A DNA stretch of 64,000 bases from a bacterium (GTDB lineage: Bacteria > Myxococcota_A > UBA9160 > UBA4427): assembly GCA_024742285.1 (NCBI GenBank), contig JANSYR010000008.1, positions 124,001-188,000 on the forward strand, written 5' to 3'. Position numbers and translations under genes: made by a program. Below the pieces are notes generated by a model. That model saw only the letters and a list, made by a program, of their open reading frames with translations. It made no database searches and had not been told where the DNA came from. This document shows positions 8,498 to 17,439 of this stretch, one piece after another (positions within the stretch are counted from its first letter, which is position 1; each line of letters begins with the position of its first letter).

Positions 8498-9853
8498 CTA
8501 GCCTCGCCCTTCCTTCATGATCGTTTCAACAAACTGATATTCTGAGGCTTCCCACGATCCAACCTTCCCCGTGAACATTACGAGTAGTCCCTCCAAACGA
8601 GCAGGCGGCTTACTGCTCTCCTCCAGTTCACGTTCTAGCTTTCTAAACATGTGGACCTGAACGGCGAATCGAAACGCCCCCAAAGAAGGCGTTGTCTCCG
8701 ACAACACGACCTTCTGGTTTTCGTGAGTCGCAGGCTTTCCCTCGTGTGGACCTGCTGCGACCTGCAGACATTGCGAATCGCGGATCTGAAAGATGACGTC
8801 GTCGACGATCACCTTATCGATCAAGATGTCATTTTCGCTCCTGACATCCCAAAGAGCTCGAATCGTAGCGAGGCTTGTGAAGTCACCGAAGGATGCGGCG
8901 TGATGAATCTCTTCAAAAACCCACCTCGTAATCTCCTCCCAATCCTCTACGCCCACCCATACCGGGCGTCTGTGATTGCTATTCGCTCCGGATTTTCGCG
9001 TCAGAATCGCCATGTAGTCGCGGGCAAGATTCTCAGCATCTGCATCCGCCTGCGAAGAGCCATCTTGCCGACGAGTCAGATAGTAGTCCCGACCGCGGCG
9101 ACGAATCAAAGTGCCGAGTCCCGTCCCCTGGTCCCGAAAATACTGTTCCGCACTCGTGTAGCCGAAGGACGCGAAGTCAACGGGGTGGACTGTTTCCAAA
9201 AGTTGAACGACAACTCCGAGGCGCACTTCCGATGCGGTGGAAAGAACTTCCCTAATTCGCTTCGCGATCGCCTCTGTATGTTTCGCGAGTTCATCCTTTT
9301 TTTCACGCATCAAGAGGGAACGACGAAGTCTCTCGACATCCTTCAGCTCTTCGAGGTAGAGAAACTGATCTGCAACCGCACGGTACGACAGCTTCGCATT
9401 GCCAAAACCCACGACGACAACTCGCGCTCCTCGCTTCTTGAGAGCAATCACAAGTGGCCTCAAGTCACCATCACTGCCGGCGAGCACGAAGGTCTCAATT
9501 TCAGCGTTCAGTAATTGAAGCTCGATCGCATCAACGATCAGTTGATTCTCGGCGGAGTTCTTGTGTTCCTTCCCAGGCACATCGAGCGTCTCGAATCCGA
9601 TTGCATTGAGTTGATCACGGACACCAATGGCAACTCCCTTTTTCGACCCAGCAGGCGGGATGAAATCTGCGTAAGCTCGAACAATTCTCAGATCGGATTC
9701 GTTGACAAGCTCCTTCGTATAGTCGAGAAGGCTTTGCATGTCCTCTTCGACGACCTCCGGGAATGCCGCGAGCGCGGCCTTGTCTGATTCGCGCGCTTTC
9801 TGTCCTCCGACATAGTAGTTCTCAAAATCCACCAGAAGCGCAGCCGTGCCCAT
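8498..9853 (-). CDS. NYN-domain protein with OST-HTH/LOTUS-like region
   Basis: A 451-residue protein starting at ATG 9853 (MGTAALLVDFENYY). The NYN catalytic region spans about residues 1-180, with acidic motifs LVDFENYY, NQLIVDAIELQLL and FVLAGSDGDLRPLV. Residues about 200-265 resemble an OST-HTH/LOTUS fold (KRIREVLSTASEVRLGVVVQ through GRDYYLT), which in other proteins binds RNA. The remaining 180 residues are unassigned. The start at 9898 is possible but less likely, because AAGGG lies just before 9853. The architecture suggests an RNA-directed nuclease. It is convergent with the other NYN gene and sits beside a large nuclease-helicase. Confidence 0.8.
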   Translation of the reverse strand: MGTAALLVDFENYYVGGQKARESDKAALAAFPEVVEEDMQSLLDYTKELVNESDLRIVRAYADFIPPAGSKKGVAIGVRDQLNAIGFETLDVPGKEHKNSAENQLIVDAIELQLLNAEIETFVLAGSDGDLRPLVIALKKRGARVVVVGFGNAKLSYRAVADQFLYLEELKDVERLRRSLLMREKKDELAKHTEAIAKRIREVLSTASEVRLGVVVQLLETVHPVDFASFGYTSAEQYFRDQGTGLGTLIRRRGRDYYLTRRQDGSSQADADAENLARDYMAILTRKSGANSNHRRPVWVGVEDWEEITRWVFEEIHHAASFGDFTSLATIRALWDVRSENDILIDKVIVDDVIFQIRDSQCLQVAAGPHEGKPATHENQKVVLSETTPSLGAFRFAVQVHMFRKLERELEESSKPPARLEGLLVMFTGKVGSWEASEYQFVETIMKEGRG

Positions 9854-10197
9854 CCTGAATCCCTTCGCGATTGCCCGACGCGTTCCCGTGAGTATCACGA
9901 GTCGAGCCAGGTGCTCGATGACCCCTTTGTATAGCTCCGCTAGAGCGACGGTTCATGGGTTCAGCCACCCCCGTAAGGATCGGCCGCGATCAGACCCACG
10001 GCGCCATTCAGCGAATGACCAGCGGCTGGCAGTCACCGAAAGAAGGCCACGAAAAGGGCGGATCAACATCTCCCGAAACATCGGCGAGATACGGGTCGCC
10101 CTCGAGACTCGCCAGGTGTCTCCCGAGTGCCCTGGAGTACGAGCCTAAACTCCGCCGCGACACGGTTTTCGGCTAATGCGGTGCCGCAGACGGAAGC
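9854..10197. other. Intergenic region, no supported gene
   Basis: This 344-bp stretch lies between the NYN-OST gene start and the end of the small helical-protein gene. A 51-codon minus-strand frame (GTG near 10163 to TGA near 10011) is open, but it has no good ribosome binding site and no recognisable motif. The promoter for the 9853 gene must lie near 9860-9950. Confidence 0.35.
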
Positions 10198-10527
10198 CTA
10201 TCGAGCCCGCATCGAAAGGTGACATGCCAACAGACATGCGAAATCGCCAATTGTCTTGCGGTCGTTACCTAGGCTTTCGCGCCAATCAATCGAATGGCCC
10301 TCTCGCCTCATCGACCGACTCAAAATATTGCAACAGTCGATGAAGGCATCATGCGCACTCGACCGAGCTTGATCCATCTGCCTCCTCGCGTCCAAGCTTT
10401 CGACGGCCCAGCGTGCGCGGAATCCCGCGTAGCGGACGGCGGACGCAAGCAGCTGTTCGACTAGCCTTGGATCCCCCACCGACTCGAGTCGAGAAAGCAG
10501 ATCTCTGGATTCTTCAAAGGAAATCAT
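10198..10527 (-). CDS. Small helical protein downstream of RecB-like nuclease/helicase
   Basis: Hypothetical protein of about 109 residues from ATG 10527 (MISFEESRDLLSRLES). An upstream in-frame start at 10605 would overlap the preceding gene by 40 bp and is less likely. The sequence is rich in Leu, Arg and Ala and predicted mostly helical, with one Cys pair (FIDCCNILS) and no signal peptide. I do not recognise a family. It lies 38 bp downstream of the nuclease-helicase on the same strand and is probably cotranscribed, so an accessory role to that protein is possible. Confidence 0.55.
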   Translation of the reverse strand: MISFEESRDLLSRLESVGDPRLVEQLLASAVRYAGFRARWAVESLDARRQMDQARSSAHDAFIDCCNILSRSMRREGHSIDWRESLGNDRKTIGDFACLLACHLSMRAR

Positions 10528-10565
10528 TCGCGATAGGTCCCACAGGCCGTAAACGAAGACAGATC

Positions 10566-13500
10566 TTATGACGGGACCTTCTCCGCGAGCTCCCCATACC
10601 GACAAATCGCATTCACCAACTTCATCTGCTTAGGACTCCGACACTCCGCCCCCATGAGCTTCGGACTCCCCACGATCACGACCGCACACTGCGCCCGCGA
10701 AGTCGCCACATTCAGCCGGTTCGCGCTGAGCAAGAACTCGAGCCCCCGCGGCGCATCCTCCGCCGAACTCGTCGTCATCGAATAGATCACGATCGGCGCT
10801 TCCTGCCCCTGAAACTTATCCACCGTCCCCACCGGCACATCCGCGGGCAAGGCCGCCCGAAGCGCGGCCACCTGCGCGTTGTAGGGCGCCACAACGAGAA
10901 TCTCTTCCAAGCCGACCGGCTGAACCACACCCTCGCGATCGGTCCACTCGACCCCGCTCGCGCCGAACTCCTCCACGAGCCGAGCGACGACCTCGACTTC
11001 CTCCGGCGCACTCGTCTGATTTCCCTCGTGCGAGCACGGCACATACCAAAGCCCTGCCCCCTCCCTGCCCTCCGAAGGTTCCGCCAACCGCGTGGGCCCG
11101 GTGATGCGTTGGCCTTCACAACCCGAACGCGACCGAAGCTTGCCTTCGTAGTAGGTCTCCGAAGTAAACGCACAGATATCGGGATGCAGACGCCACGTTT
11201 CGGGAAGAAAGAGCCCGCGATCCTCGGAAATCGTGTCTCTCCCTTCGAGCAAATGATCGAGGACCGAGACCTCGCTGCCGTCGGGATGACTGCCTTGGAT
11301 GGGTTGGTCGAGCTGCTGTGGATCACCGAGCAGAATCAGATTGCGCGCTGCTTGCGAGGCCGCGACCGCATTGGCCAACGAGAGTTGCCCCGCCTCGTCA
11401 ACGACGAGCGTATCAAGGGTTTCGAACGCTTCCGAACGCGCCCAGCCCCAAACGGTCGCGCCGCCCACCTGGGCGCTGCCCGACGCCAGCTCTTGGTCAA
11501 ATGCGTCGTTGGTCTTTGGGATGATGACGTACTGCGGAATCTCTTCGTCCTTATCCTTGCGTCGCTTCGCGCAGCGAACGGAAACTCCCATCTCCTCTGC
11601 AGCCTCAGGGATCTTCTTGATGAGATTCACGATGACTTTGTGGCTATTCGCGGTGATGCCGACTTTCTGGCCGGCGGCGACAAGCGCGCAGATCATGCGC
11701 GCACCGGCGTGACTTTTGCCCGTCCCAGGCGGCCCTTGAATCGCCAACACCCCACCGTCCAAGTCGAGCGCGAGCCGCTTCGCGGCTTCGACCGAATCTT
11801 CACCGGGCGCACTCAGAGCGCCCTTGATGGGCGTCGCAAATCGGGGCCTCCGCCGCATCAATAGATCCCGTGCAGCACGGTAGGGTCCCGGCGCATCGAT
11901 GCCGTTTTCTGCCACCCACTCGGCAATCGTCTCGATCGCCTCCGGAATCGGGTACGGGCGCACGCTGTCATGTGCGAAGGCAGCCACCGGATGTTCATCC
12001 TTGCTTTTCTGATTCTTTTTGACGTCGACTTCGCGACGGACCGGATCGATATCAACGACTTTTCCAAGTGTGAAGTCGCGGTCGACTTTGAGCGTGTTGC
12101 CCACTCGAATATCGAAATCTTGCTCGACGAAGCGATATCGATGGACCGGGAGTTGGCGCTTGGGAACGGGCAGTTCTTCGAGAAACTCGAGCCCGTAGAG
12201 CCCATGTCGTTCAAACGCGAGGTCCTCGACCGCCAAGTCCTCCAGGCGGAACAGTTCCCATGCGGTGGCCTTTGATTCCCGCCGATGCCACTCAAGCAAC
12301 TGAGCCAGCAACCAGATGCCGTGCTCCTCCGGGGTCCGCTCGCCGGGATCTTCGGGCAGGCCTTCCGTCATCCGCTCGGCCAGTTTTCGGCGGCGGTTCA
12401 GCGCTTCATCCAGCTTTTCGGAAGGATCGCCATCCTTGATTGTGGCTCGAACGATCTCGACGCCCTCGCCCACCTGTTGACTGCGAACCTCTTCGAGCCA
12501 GTCGCGCAGCGAAAGCGTCGAAAGACAATCATCCTTGTTGTAGACGGCCACCCGAGCACGCTCTTCGTGAGAAATCGCCTCTCCCTGCCCGAGCTCAAGT
12601 GCTCGCTCGACAGTTCGCATCCCGGCCGAGGCATCGCGCAAGTCGAGCTCCCGCTCGAATCCATGAACGGCCTCGAGCTGCTTCAGGCCGTACGCCTCTA
12701 CCCCAATGCGAAGAGACTCCTTCACGACCTGGTGGAGGTCGACGAATCGCTCGCTTCGCAGCAAGAAGTCGAGTTCCGCCTCGCGAGTCGCATGCCGCCC
12801 CATCAGTCGCTTCAGCGCCGCCGGCTCGTAGGGAGCAAAGTGGTAGATATGGAGCCCCGGAAACGCCTCGATGCGATCTACCACGAAATCTATCCAGCTT
12901 TCGAAGACGTGCTTCTCCTCCGCGTGCGTGAGCGCCCAGCGTTCCTCGTATGCGCGTGAGCCGTCGGGACTCAGCTCTACCCATCCAAACAAGTATTCGA
13001 GGCCACCCCCATCGACGAACGGGTCACCTTCGAAGTCGAAGAAGAGATCGCCGGGTGAAGGCTCGGGAAGCCGTGCGAGACCGGTCTCGGGCTCACCGGC
13101 TGGGAGAACCTCGACGAGCGGTTTCTCTGCGTTTCGAGATTCCAGCTGAATTCGGGCTTGGTGATGGACACGCTCGTAGCTCTCGGGCGAACCACGTTTT
13201 GGTCTGGGCGCGAGCGGCATGGACGTCCCCGCCAGCGCTGTGAGCGAATCAACATCACGCCCGACGAGCACGTCCCGCTGCAATCGGCTGATGCCCGCTA
13301 CGAGCGAGAGATGGTCATCGACGTGGCGCTGTTTGTCGCATCGACTCCACCACTTGCAGATATCGCACTGCGGGACCGGCTCGGGGTAGGTTGCAAACTC
13401 TAGCTGGCCCGCTGCTTCAGACGCGTTCGAATCCATTGGTTCCGCGACGACCCCCTCCAGTTCCGCGCGAATTCGCCGGTAGTAGGCCATGAAATCGCTG

Positions 13501-14081
13501 GTCCGAAAGCAGTCGGGCTCGTCGTAGCGCCCAGGCGAGATGACGCGAATCTCGTCAGGAAGGCGGCCTTGCAGATCGCTCAGGAGGTCGCTGTAGAGGC
13601 AAAGCTGAAGGACGGTGCCACCGCGGGTTTCGAAGGCAAGTTTCGTATCGACCGCGATGTAGGACCAAGCGCCCAAGTCGCTGGGCTCGTCAACCCGAAG
13701 CAGCACATCAGCAAATCCACGCCAACGCCCACGCACAAGCGGCGCTTGAACAATGGCCTCCGCTCCCCTGGCCATGAGTTCACGAGTCACGGCGACGCCG
13801 CGCGCATCCAGTGAGCGATCGCCCTCATTCACAGATTCGACGCCAACACCCTGCTCTCGCAGGAAATCGAGATAGGCGTTCTCGTGCGCCAAGCCGCGTT
13901 CGCGTAGGACTTCAAGCGTCGGGTCGTGCCAGTCGGGAGACTCGATGAGCTGATGCGCGCGGGCACACTCAAGCCGGGTGAGATGCTGGCAACCGAGGTG
14001 ATTTGCGAGATCTGTCGCCGAAAGTTGAAGCTGCCCTTCGTGTTCGGATTTCTTCACGAGCGCTTTTGCTCCTACCCGCAT
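10566..14081 (-). CDS. RecB-like nuclease / RNase H-like / SF1 helicase fusion (TM0106-type)
   Basis: An 1171-residue protein. The N-terminus (LSATDLANHLGCQHLTRLE) and a Cys cluster near residue 240 (CDICKWWSRC) match TM0106-family RecB-like nucleases related to Cas4. A ribonuclease H-like exonuclease segment follows near residue 345 (DLFFDFEGDPFVDGGG). The C-terminal half is an SF1 helicase: Walker A GPPGTGKS near 785, DEAGQLSLANA near 895, LLGDPQQL, DKFQGQEAPIVIYSM near 1090, and a final RLNVATSRAQ motif. ATG 14081 is preferred over TTG 14084. Such proteins probably unwind and degrade or process DNA. Neighbouring NYN nucleases suggest a defence role, but none is shown for this protein. Confidence 0.88.
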   Translation of the reverse strand: MRVGAKALVKKSEHEGQLQLSATDLANHLGCQHLTRLECARAHQLIESPDWHDPTLEVLRERGLAHENAYLDFLREQGVGVESVNEGDRSLDARGVAVTRELMARGAEAIVQAPLVRGRWRGFADVLLRVDEPSDLGAWSYIAVDTKLAFETRGGTVLQLCLYSDLLSDLQGRLPDEIRVISPGRYDEPDCFRTSDFMAYYRRIRAELEGVVAEPMDSNASEAAGQLEFATYPEPVPQCDICKWWSRCDKQRHVDDHLSLVAGISRLQRDVLVGRDVDSLTALAGTSMPLAPRPKRGSPESYERVHHQARIQLESRNAEKPLVEVLPAGEPETGLARLPEPSPGDLFFDFEGDPFVDGGGLEYLFGWVELSPDGSRAYEERWALTHAEEKHVFESWIDFVVDRIEAFPGLHIYHFAPYEPAALKRLMGRHATREAELDFLLRSERFVDLHQVVKESLRIGVEAYGLKQLEAVHGFERELDLRDASAGMRTVERALELGQGEAISHEERARVAVYNKDDCLSTLSLRDWLEEVRSQQVGEGVEIVRATIKDGDPSEKLDEALNRRRKLAERMTEGLPEDPGERTPEEHGIWLLAQLLEWHRRESKATAWELFRLEDLAVEDLAFERHGLYGLEFLEELPVPKRQLPVHRYRFVEQDFDIRVGNTLKVDRDFTLGKVVDIDPVRREVDVKKNQKSKDEHPVAAFAHDSVRPYPIPEAIETIAEWVAENGIDAPGPYRAARDLLMRRRPRFATPIKGALSAPGEDSVEAAKRLALDLDGGVLAIQGPPGTGKSHAGARMICALVAAGQKVGITANSHKVIVNLIKKIPEAAEEMGVSVRCAKRRKDKDEEIPQYVIIPKTNDAFDQELASGSAQVGGATVWGWARSEAFETLDTLVVDEAGQLSLANAVAASQAARNLILLGDPQQLDQPIQGSHPDGSEVSVLDHLLEGRDTISEDRGLFLPETWRLHPDICAFTSETYYEGKLRSRSGCEGQRITGPTRLAEPSEGREGAGLWYVPCSHEGNQTSAPEEVEVVARLVEEFGASGVEWTDREGVVQPVGLEEILVVAPYNAQVAALRAALPADVPVGTVDKFQGQEAPIVIYSMTTSSAEDAPRGLEFLLSANRLNVATSRAQCAVVIVGSPKLMGAECRSPKQMKLVNAICRYGELAEKVPS

Positions 14082-14297
14082 CAATCAGCAGGGTGGCAGC
14101 GAGTACATCGTCGCTTCAGCCGGACCGGTTCATGTTGAGACGCACGGCAGGAACGGTCGAGTTCCTGTCGGGTCCACGATGCGCACCACTATGCCGTGTT
14201 TCCGTGACAGATACGGCCTTTCGCATTGCTCATTTTGGTAAGCGACCGGGGGCGCGACGAGAAGCAGGCAGGCTGAATCGGAACGTATTTGCATTCT

Positions 14298-14320
14298 ATA
14301 TCTGATTAGCTATTCATATG
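14298..14320. promoter_or_regulatory. SmtB/ArsR-type operator upstream of the Czc-like operon
   Basis: Imperfect inverted repeat with half sites ATATCTGA (14298-14305) and TCATATG (14314-14320), inside an AT-rich stretch. It resembles the 12-2-12 SmtB boxes bound by zinc-sensing ArsR proteins. It lies 27 bp upstream of the arsR-type start at 14348, in a position where a repressor would block the operon promoter. A GAGGA ribosome binding site is at 14336-14340. Confidence 0.6.
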
Positions 14321-14347
14321 TTTATTTAAACGAACGAGGACCATCTC

Positions 14348-14731
14348 ATGCCCAGCGACATTGTCAGTCTCGACGCTTGCGCCGCGAAAGTCATTGATGA
14401 AGCGCGAGTCGAAGCCGCCAAGGCGCAGTTACTGCCCGAGAGCGAGCTCAACGAGTTGACGCAGCTTTTTAAGCTGCTGGGCGACGTCACGAGAGCGCGC
14501 CTTCTCTACGCGCTCCTCGAAGCCGGCGAGCTCTGCGTCTGCGATTTATCAGCTGCCACTGGGACGCCAGAGACGAACGTCTCGCACGCCCTTCGCCTGC
14601 TTCGCACTGCGGGCATCGTGAAGGCTCGACGGGACGGCCGCATGATGTTCTACAGCCTCGACGACGCCCACGTACGCATGCTCCTCGACCTCTCCCGCGA
14701 ACATATGCGCCACACCGTGGAGGCCAACTAG
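14348..14731 (+). CDS. ArsR/SmtB-family metal-responsive repressor
   Basis: A 127-residue winged-helix repressor. The DNA-binding helix-turn-helix spans about residues 58-85 (CDLSAATGTPETNVSHALRLLR). It carries two classic metal-site signatures. One is the alpha-3 motif ELCVCD, as in ArsR/CadC. The other is a full alpha-5 site, DAH then ten residues then HMRH, matching the SmtB/CzrA pattern D-x-H-x10-H-x2-H. It also has an N-terminal Cys (DACAAKV). The alpha-5 set favours Zn(II)/Co(II) sensing, and Cd or Pb sensing through the Cys pair is possible. It is the first gene of an efflux operon and probably autoregulates through the operator just upstream. Confidence 0.9.
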   Translation: MPSDIVSLDACAAKVIDEARVEAAKAQLLPESELNELTQLFKLLGDVTRARLLYALLEAGELCVCDLSAATGTPETNVSHALRLLRTAGIVKARRDGRMMFYSLDDAHVRMLLDLSREHMRHTVEAN

Positions 14732-14733
14732 TC

Positions 14734-16179
14734 ATGCCTCGGCTCGCCCTCGCTCTTTGCTTTGTCTTCTTTGTCTCGTTGTTCGTGTTTCGCAGTGTGG
14801 TGCAATTTCGAAAGACCGGTTCTACGGGCGTCAAGGGCTTCAGCGGCCGAATCGGCTCCCTCCCGTGGCTTGCGGGCGTGACCGCATCCCTCGGCCTTGT
14901 GCTCGCTCCGGTTGCACCATTGGCTGCAATCTATGGCTGGCCGGGCGGCGGGCTCATCCTCTCGAACGCCGCTGTGCACTACATCGGCGCTGCATTCGCC
15001 GTCGCTGGAATCGGTGGCGCGCTGCTCGCTCAGCTCTCGATGGGCAACTCCTGGCGCGTCGGTGTGGATGAAAGCGAAGTGACCGACCTCGTCACTTCGG
15101 GACTCTTTGCTTGGGTTCGAAATCCCATCTTTACCTTCATCTGGACGTCTCTTCTAGGACTGGTTCTCCTCGTTCCGAATGGCGCCGCGCTTCTCGCCGC
15201 CGCGCTCACAGTCATCGGCATCGAGCTCCAGGTACGCGCCGTCGAGGAGCCCTATCTCGAGCAGACGCACGGAGATACGTATCGAAGCTACGCAGCTCGC
15301 GTTGGCAGATTCCTTCCAGGCATCGGACTCTGGCGACGCGGCGGCGGCTCTGGTGCTCACGCGGCATCGGCCTTGGCTCTGGTCGCACTATTAAGTGCAT
15401 TCGGGTGGACCGAGCCTGCGTCGGCGGAGCCCATCCGCGGACGGGTCACTGAAGCCGCTTCTGGCATCCCCCTCCCTGCCGTATCCGTCGTCGTTGAACC
15501 AAACGGCGAACGCGCGGAGACCGACGAGAATGGAAGCTTCGAGGTCGAAGCTCACCAGCCGCGCTCGCTGCGCCTGGAGTACCCGGGTTGGAAGCATGAG
15601 ACGTTTGCCGTTCAAGGCGGCTCGGAAATCGCGGTCGCGCTCGAGCCGGACGCCCAACCGATGCGCCCGAATTTCGACAACACCGAATCAATCGTCATCG
15701 ATGCGGCCCCTGCTGCGATTTGGGCCTACGTCACCGACTACGAGACAAACTGGATGAACTCAAACCCGGAGCACATCTACGTTCGCTTCCTTGCTGAAGA
15801 CAAGACCTTTCGAAACGGCATTCGGTTCGTCCTCTCCGAACACGTTGGCAACGGCCGAGCAGACCAGACCGGATACCTCACCGACGTCGTGCCGCACGAG
15901 ACCTACACCTGGGTGTCGCGTGCCGTCTACACCGGGTACGGCGGATTCTCAGTTCGCGTTGACCAAACCGGCACGTTCTCACTTGAGCCCGTCGATGGCG
16001 GTGTTCTGGTGTCCCACCGCATTCAAGCGGCATTCCCCGACTCGTTTTGGGGCCAGGTCGCGCGCTTCGTCGCCGAGAATCTTGGCGACGCGGCAGGCGA
16101 CGCCGCGCTCCATACCCGCATTGAGCTCGAGTACTTCAAGGAGCAAATCGAGCGCCTTGAGCGAGCGCAGAATGGCTAG
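14734..16179 (+). CDS. Three-domain fusion: isoprenylcysteine/phospholipid methyltransferase-like, CarboxypepD_reg-like, SRPBCC
   Basis: A 481-residue protein. Residues 1-200 form a multi-pass membrane domain resembling isoprenylcysteine carboxyl methyltransferase/PEMT enzymes (SGLFAWVRNPIFTFI, then EEPYLEQTHGDTYRSYAARV). After another hydrophobic segment (about 208-226), residues 230-310 look like a carboxypeptidase-regulatory-like beta domain (IRGRVTEAASGIPLPAVSV). Residues 320-480 match an SRPBCC ligand-binding fold (SIVIDAAPAAIWAYVTDYE). It starts 2 bp after the repressor gene and overlaps the CDF gene, so it is part of the metal operon. Its reaction there is unknown; lipid modification or a chaperone-like function are possibilities. 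Confidence 0.7.
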   Translation: MPRLALALCFVFFVSLFVFRSVVQFRKTGSTGVKGFSGRIGSLPWLAGVTASLGLVLAPVAPLAAIYGWPGGGLILSNAAVHYIGAAFAVAGIGGALLAQLSMGNSWRVGVDESEVTDLVTSGLFAWVRNPIFTFIWTSLLGLVLLVPNGAALLAAALTVIGIELQVRAVEEPYLEQTHGDTYRSYAARVGRFLPGIGLWRRGGGSGAHAASALALVALLSAFGWTEPASAEPIRGRVTEAASGIPLPAVSVVVEPNGERAETDENGSFEVEAHQPRSLRLEYPGWKHETFAVQGGSEIAVALEPDAQPMRPNFDNTESIVIDAAPAAIWAYVTDYETNWMNSNPEHIYVRFLAEDKTFRNGIRFVLSEHVGNGRADQTGYLTDVVPHETYTWVSRAVYTGYGGFSVRVDQTGTFSLEPVDGGVLVSHRIQAAFPDSFWGQVARFVAENLGDAAGDAALHTRIELEYFKEQIERLERAQNG

Positions 16180-16801
16180 TTCGCTCTCCACACCGCGTGA
16201 AGCCCTTCTTCGCCACGCGCTACAGCTCGAGGCCCTGACCATCGCGTGGAACGTGCTGGAATCCGTGGTCGCAGTCTCCGCCGGCTATATCGCAGGAAGC
16301 CCCGCCCTCGTTGGGTTCGGGCTCGACAGCGTCATTGAGACGATTGCCGCTTCCGCCCTATACCGTCGACTGCGCGCAGAGCTTCGAGGCACCACCGGAG
16401 AGGAAATCGAGGACCAGGAGCGCCTCGCACTGCGCATCGTGGGCGTCACGTTTCTACTTCTTGCCGCCTACATCCTCTACGAGGCAGGCACGACACTCTG
16501 GAACCAAGATGCGCCTGAGGAAAGCGGAATTGGAATCGCGCTCGCCGCGCTCTCGCTCATCGTGATGCCCGTCCTCGCCTTCGCGAAGCTCCGAGCCGGC
16601 CAGAAGCTCGAGAGCAGAGCCCTCATCGCAGATTCGAAGGAAACCTTCGTCTGCTCCTACCTCGCTCTTGCGCTCCTCCTTGGCCTCGGCGCCAACGCGC
16701 TCTTCGGCGCATGGTGGGCAGACCCCGTCGCGGCCCTTCTCATGCTCCCATGGGTCGTCAAAGAAGGCCTGGAAGCGTTTGGTGATGACTGCGATGACTA
16801 G
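16172..16801 (+). CDS. Cation diffusion facilitator-like transporter
   Basis: A 209-residue membrane protein from ATG 16172, overlapping the upstream stop by 8 bp. The sequence RHALQLEALTIAWNVLESVVAVSAGYIAGSPALVGFGLDSVIETIA is split here as a substrate-site helix (LVGFGLDSVIET) and a preceding helix. A later SKETFVCSYLALAL segment supplies the second acidic/polar metal-site region. About six membrane segments are visible and there is no cytoplasmic C-terminal domain, as in small CDF-like proteins. It probably exports divalent cations from the cytoplasm, feeding the CzcCBA-type pump encoded downstream. Confidence 0.8.
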   Translation: MASSLSTPREALLRHALQLEALTIAWNVLESVVAVSAGYIAGSPALVGFGLDSVIETIAASALYRRLRAELRGTTGEEIEDQERLALRIVGVTFLLLAAYILYEAGTTLWNQDAPEESGIGIALAALSLIVMPVLAFAKLRAGQKLESRALIADSKETFVCSYLALALLLGLGANALFGAWWADPVAALLMLPWVVKEGLEAFGDDCDD

Positions 16802-16909
16802 AGCCAGTGTGCAGAGAGCCCGCAGCTCCGTTTCAGTCGCGTTGCAGGGTTCCGCTTGCCGGCTCAAGTTCTGGGTGGTAAAAGCCGAGCAACTGGCTGG
16901 GTCAGACTT

Positions 16910-17332
16910 ATGAATCGAACGACACGAAATCGCATTCTCCTCGCATTTGCGCTTCTCCACCTCCTGGCGGACGTGGCGTTCGCTGGCGGTGCGGTTCTTT
17001 GCGTCGGTTCTGACGACCATCGGGCGGTTGAGTCCCAGTATCTCGCAGACCTCGGATGCCACGGCGAGAACCCGTCGCAGCCTGACTCCACGGCTCCCTC
17101 CGTTTCCGACGCGGTCGAGCAGTCTGGTGACTGCACCGACAGCCCGCTCCACTCAGAAGCCGAGTTTTTCACGACTTCCGACCGAGCGCCGGACGCACCG
17201 GCGGGCCTCGTGCACGCCGCCTTCGACCAGCATCTGGCGAGCGCCGACGCGGCGCGCCTTCGACCGTCTGCGCGCACCGCGAGCGAATCCTCGACGCTTC
17301 GCGCGCATCGCACCGTCGTTCTCATCCTTTGA
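16910..17332 (+). CDS. Small secreted protein of the metal-efflux operon
   Basis: A 140-residue protein from ATG 16910 with a clear signal peptide (RILLAFALLHLLADVAFAGG) and a hydrophilic mature region with Cys, His and acidic residues (LCVGSDDHRAV, LGCHGENPSQ). It has no recognised domain. Similar short exported proteins often precede the outer-membrane-factor gene in czc and cus operons (for example CzcI), which suggests a periplasmic metal-related or regulatory role. That link is by position only. Codon pattern and placement support a real gene. Confidence 0.6.
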   Translation: MNRTTRNRILLAFALLHLLADVAFAGGAVLCVGSDDHRAVESQYLADLGCHGENPSQPDSTAPSVSDAVEQSGDCTDSPLHSEAEFFTTSDRAPDAPAGLVHAAFDQHLASADAARLRPSARTASESSTLRAHRTVVLIL

Positions 17333-17439
17333 AATAACACCACGACCTTCTCATGGCTCGGCGTTGATTGGTGCCGCGGATATTTCCGCTCGCTCCGACG
17401 ACGTCGAGCGCATTTTGAACCTCAATTCGTGGTGTTTCG

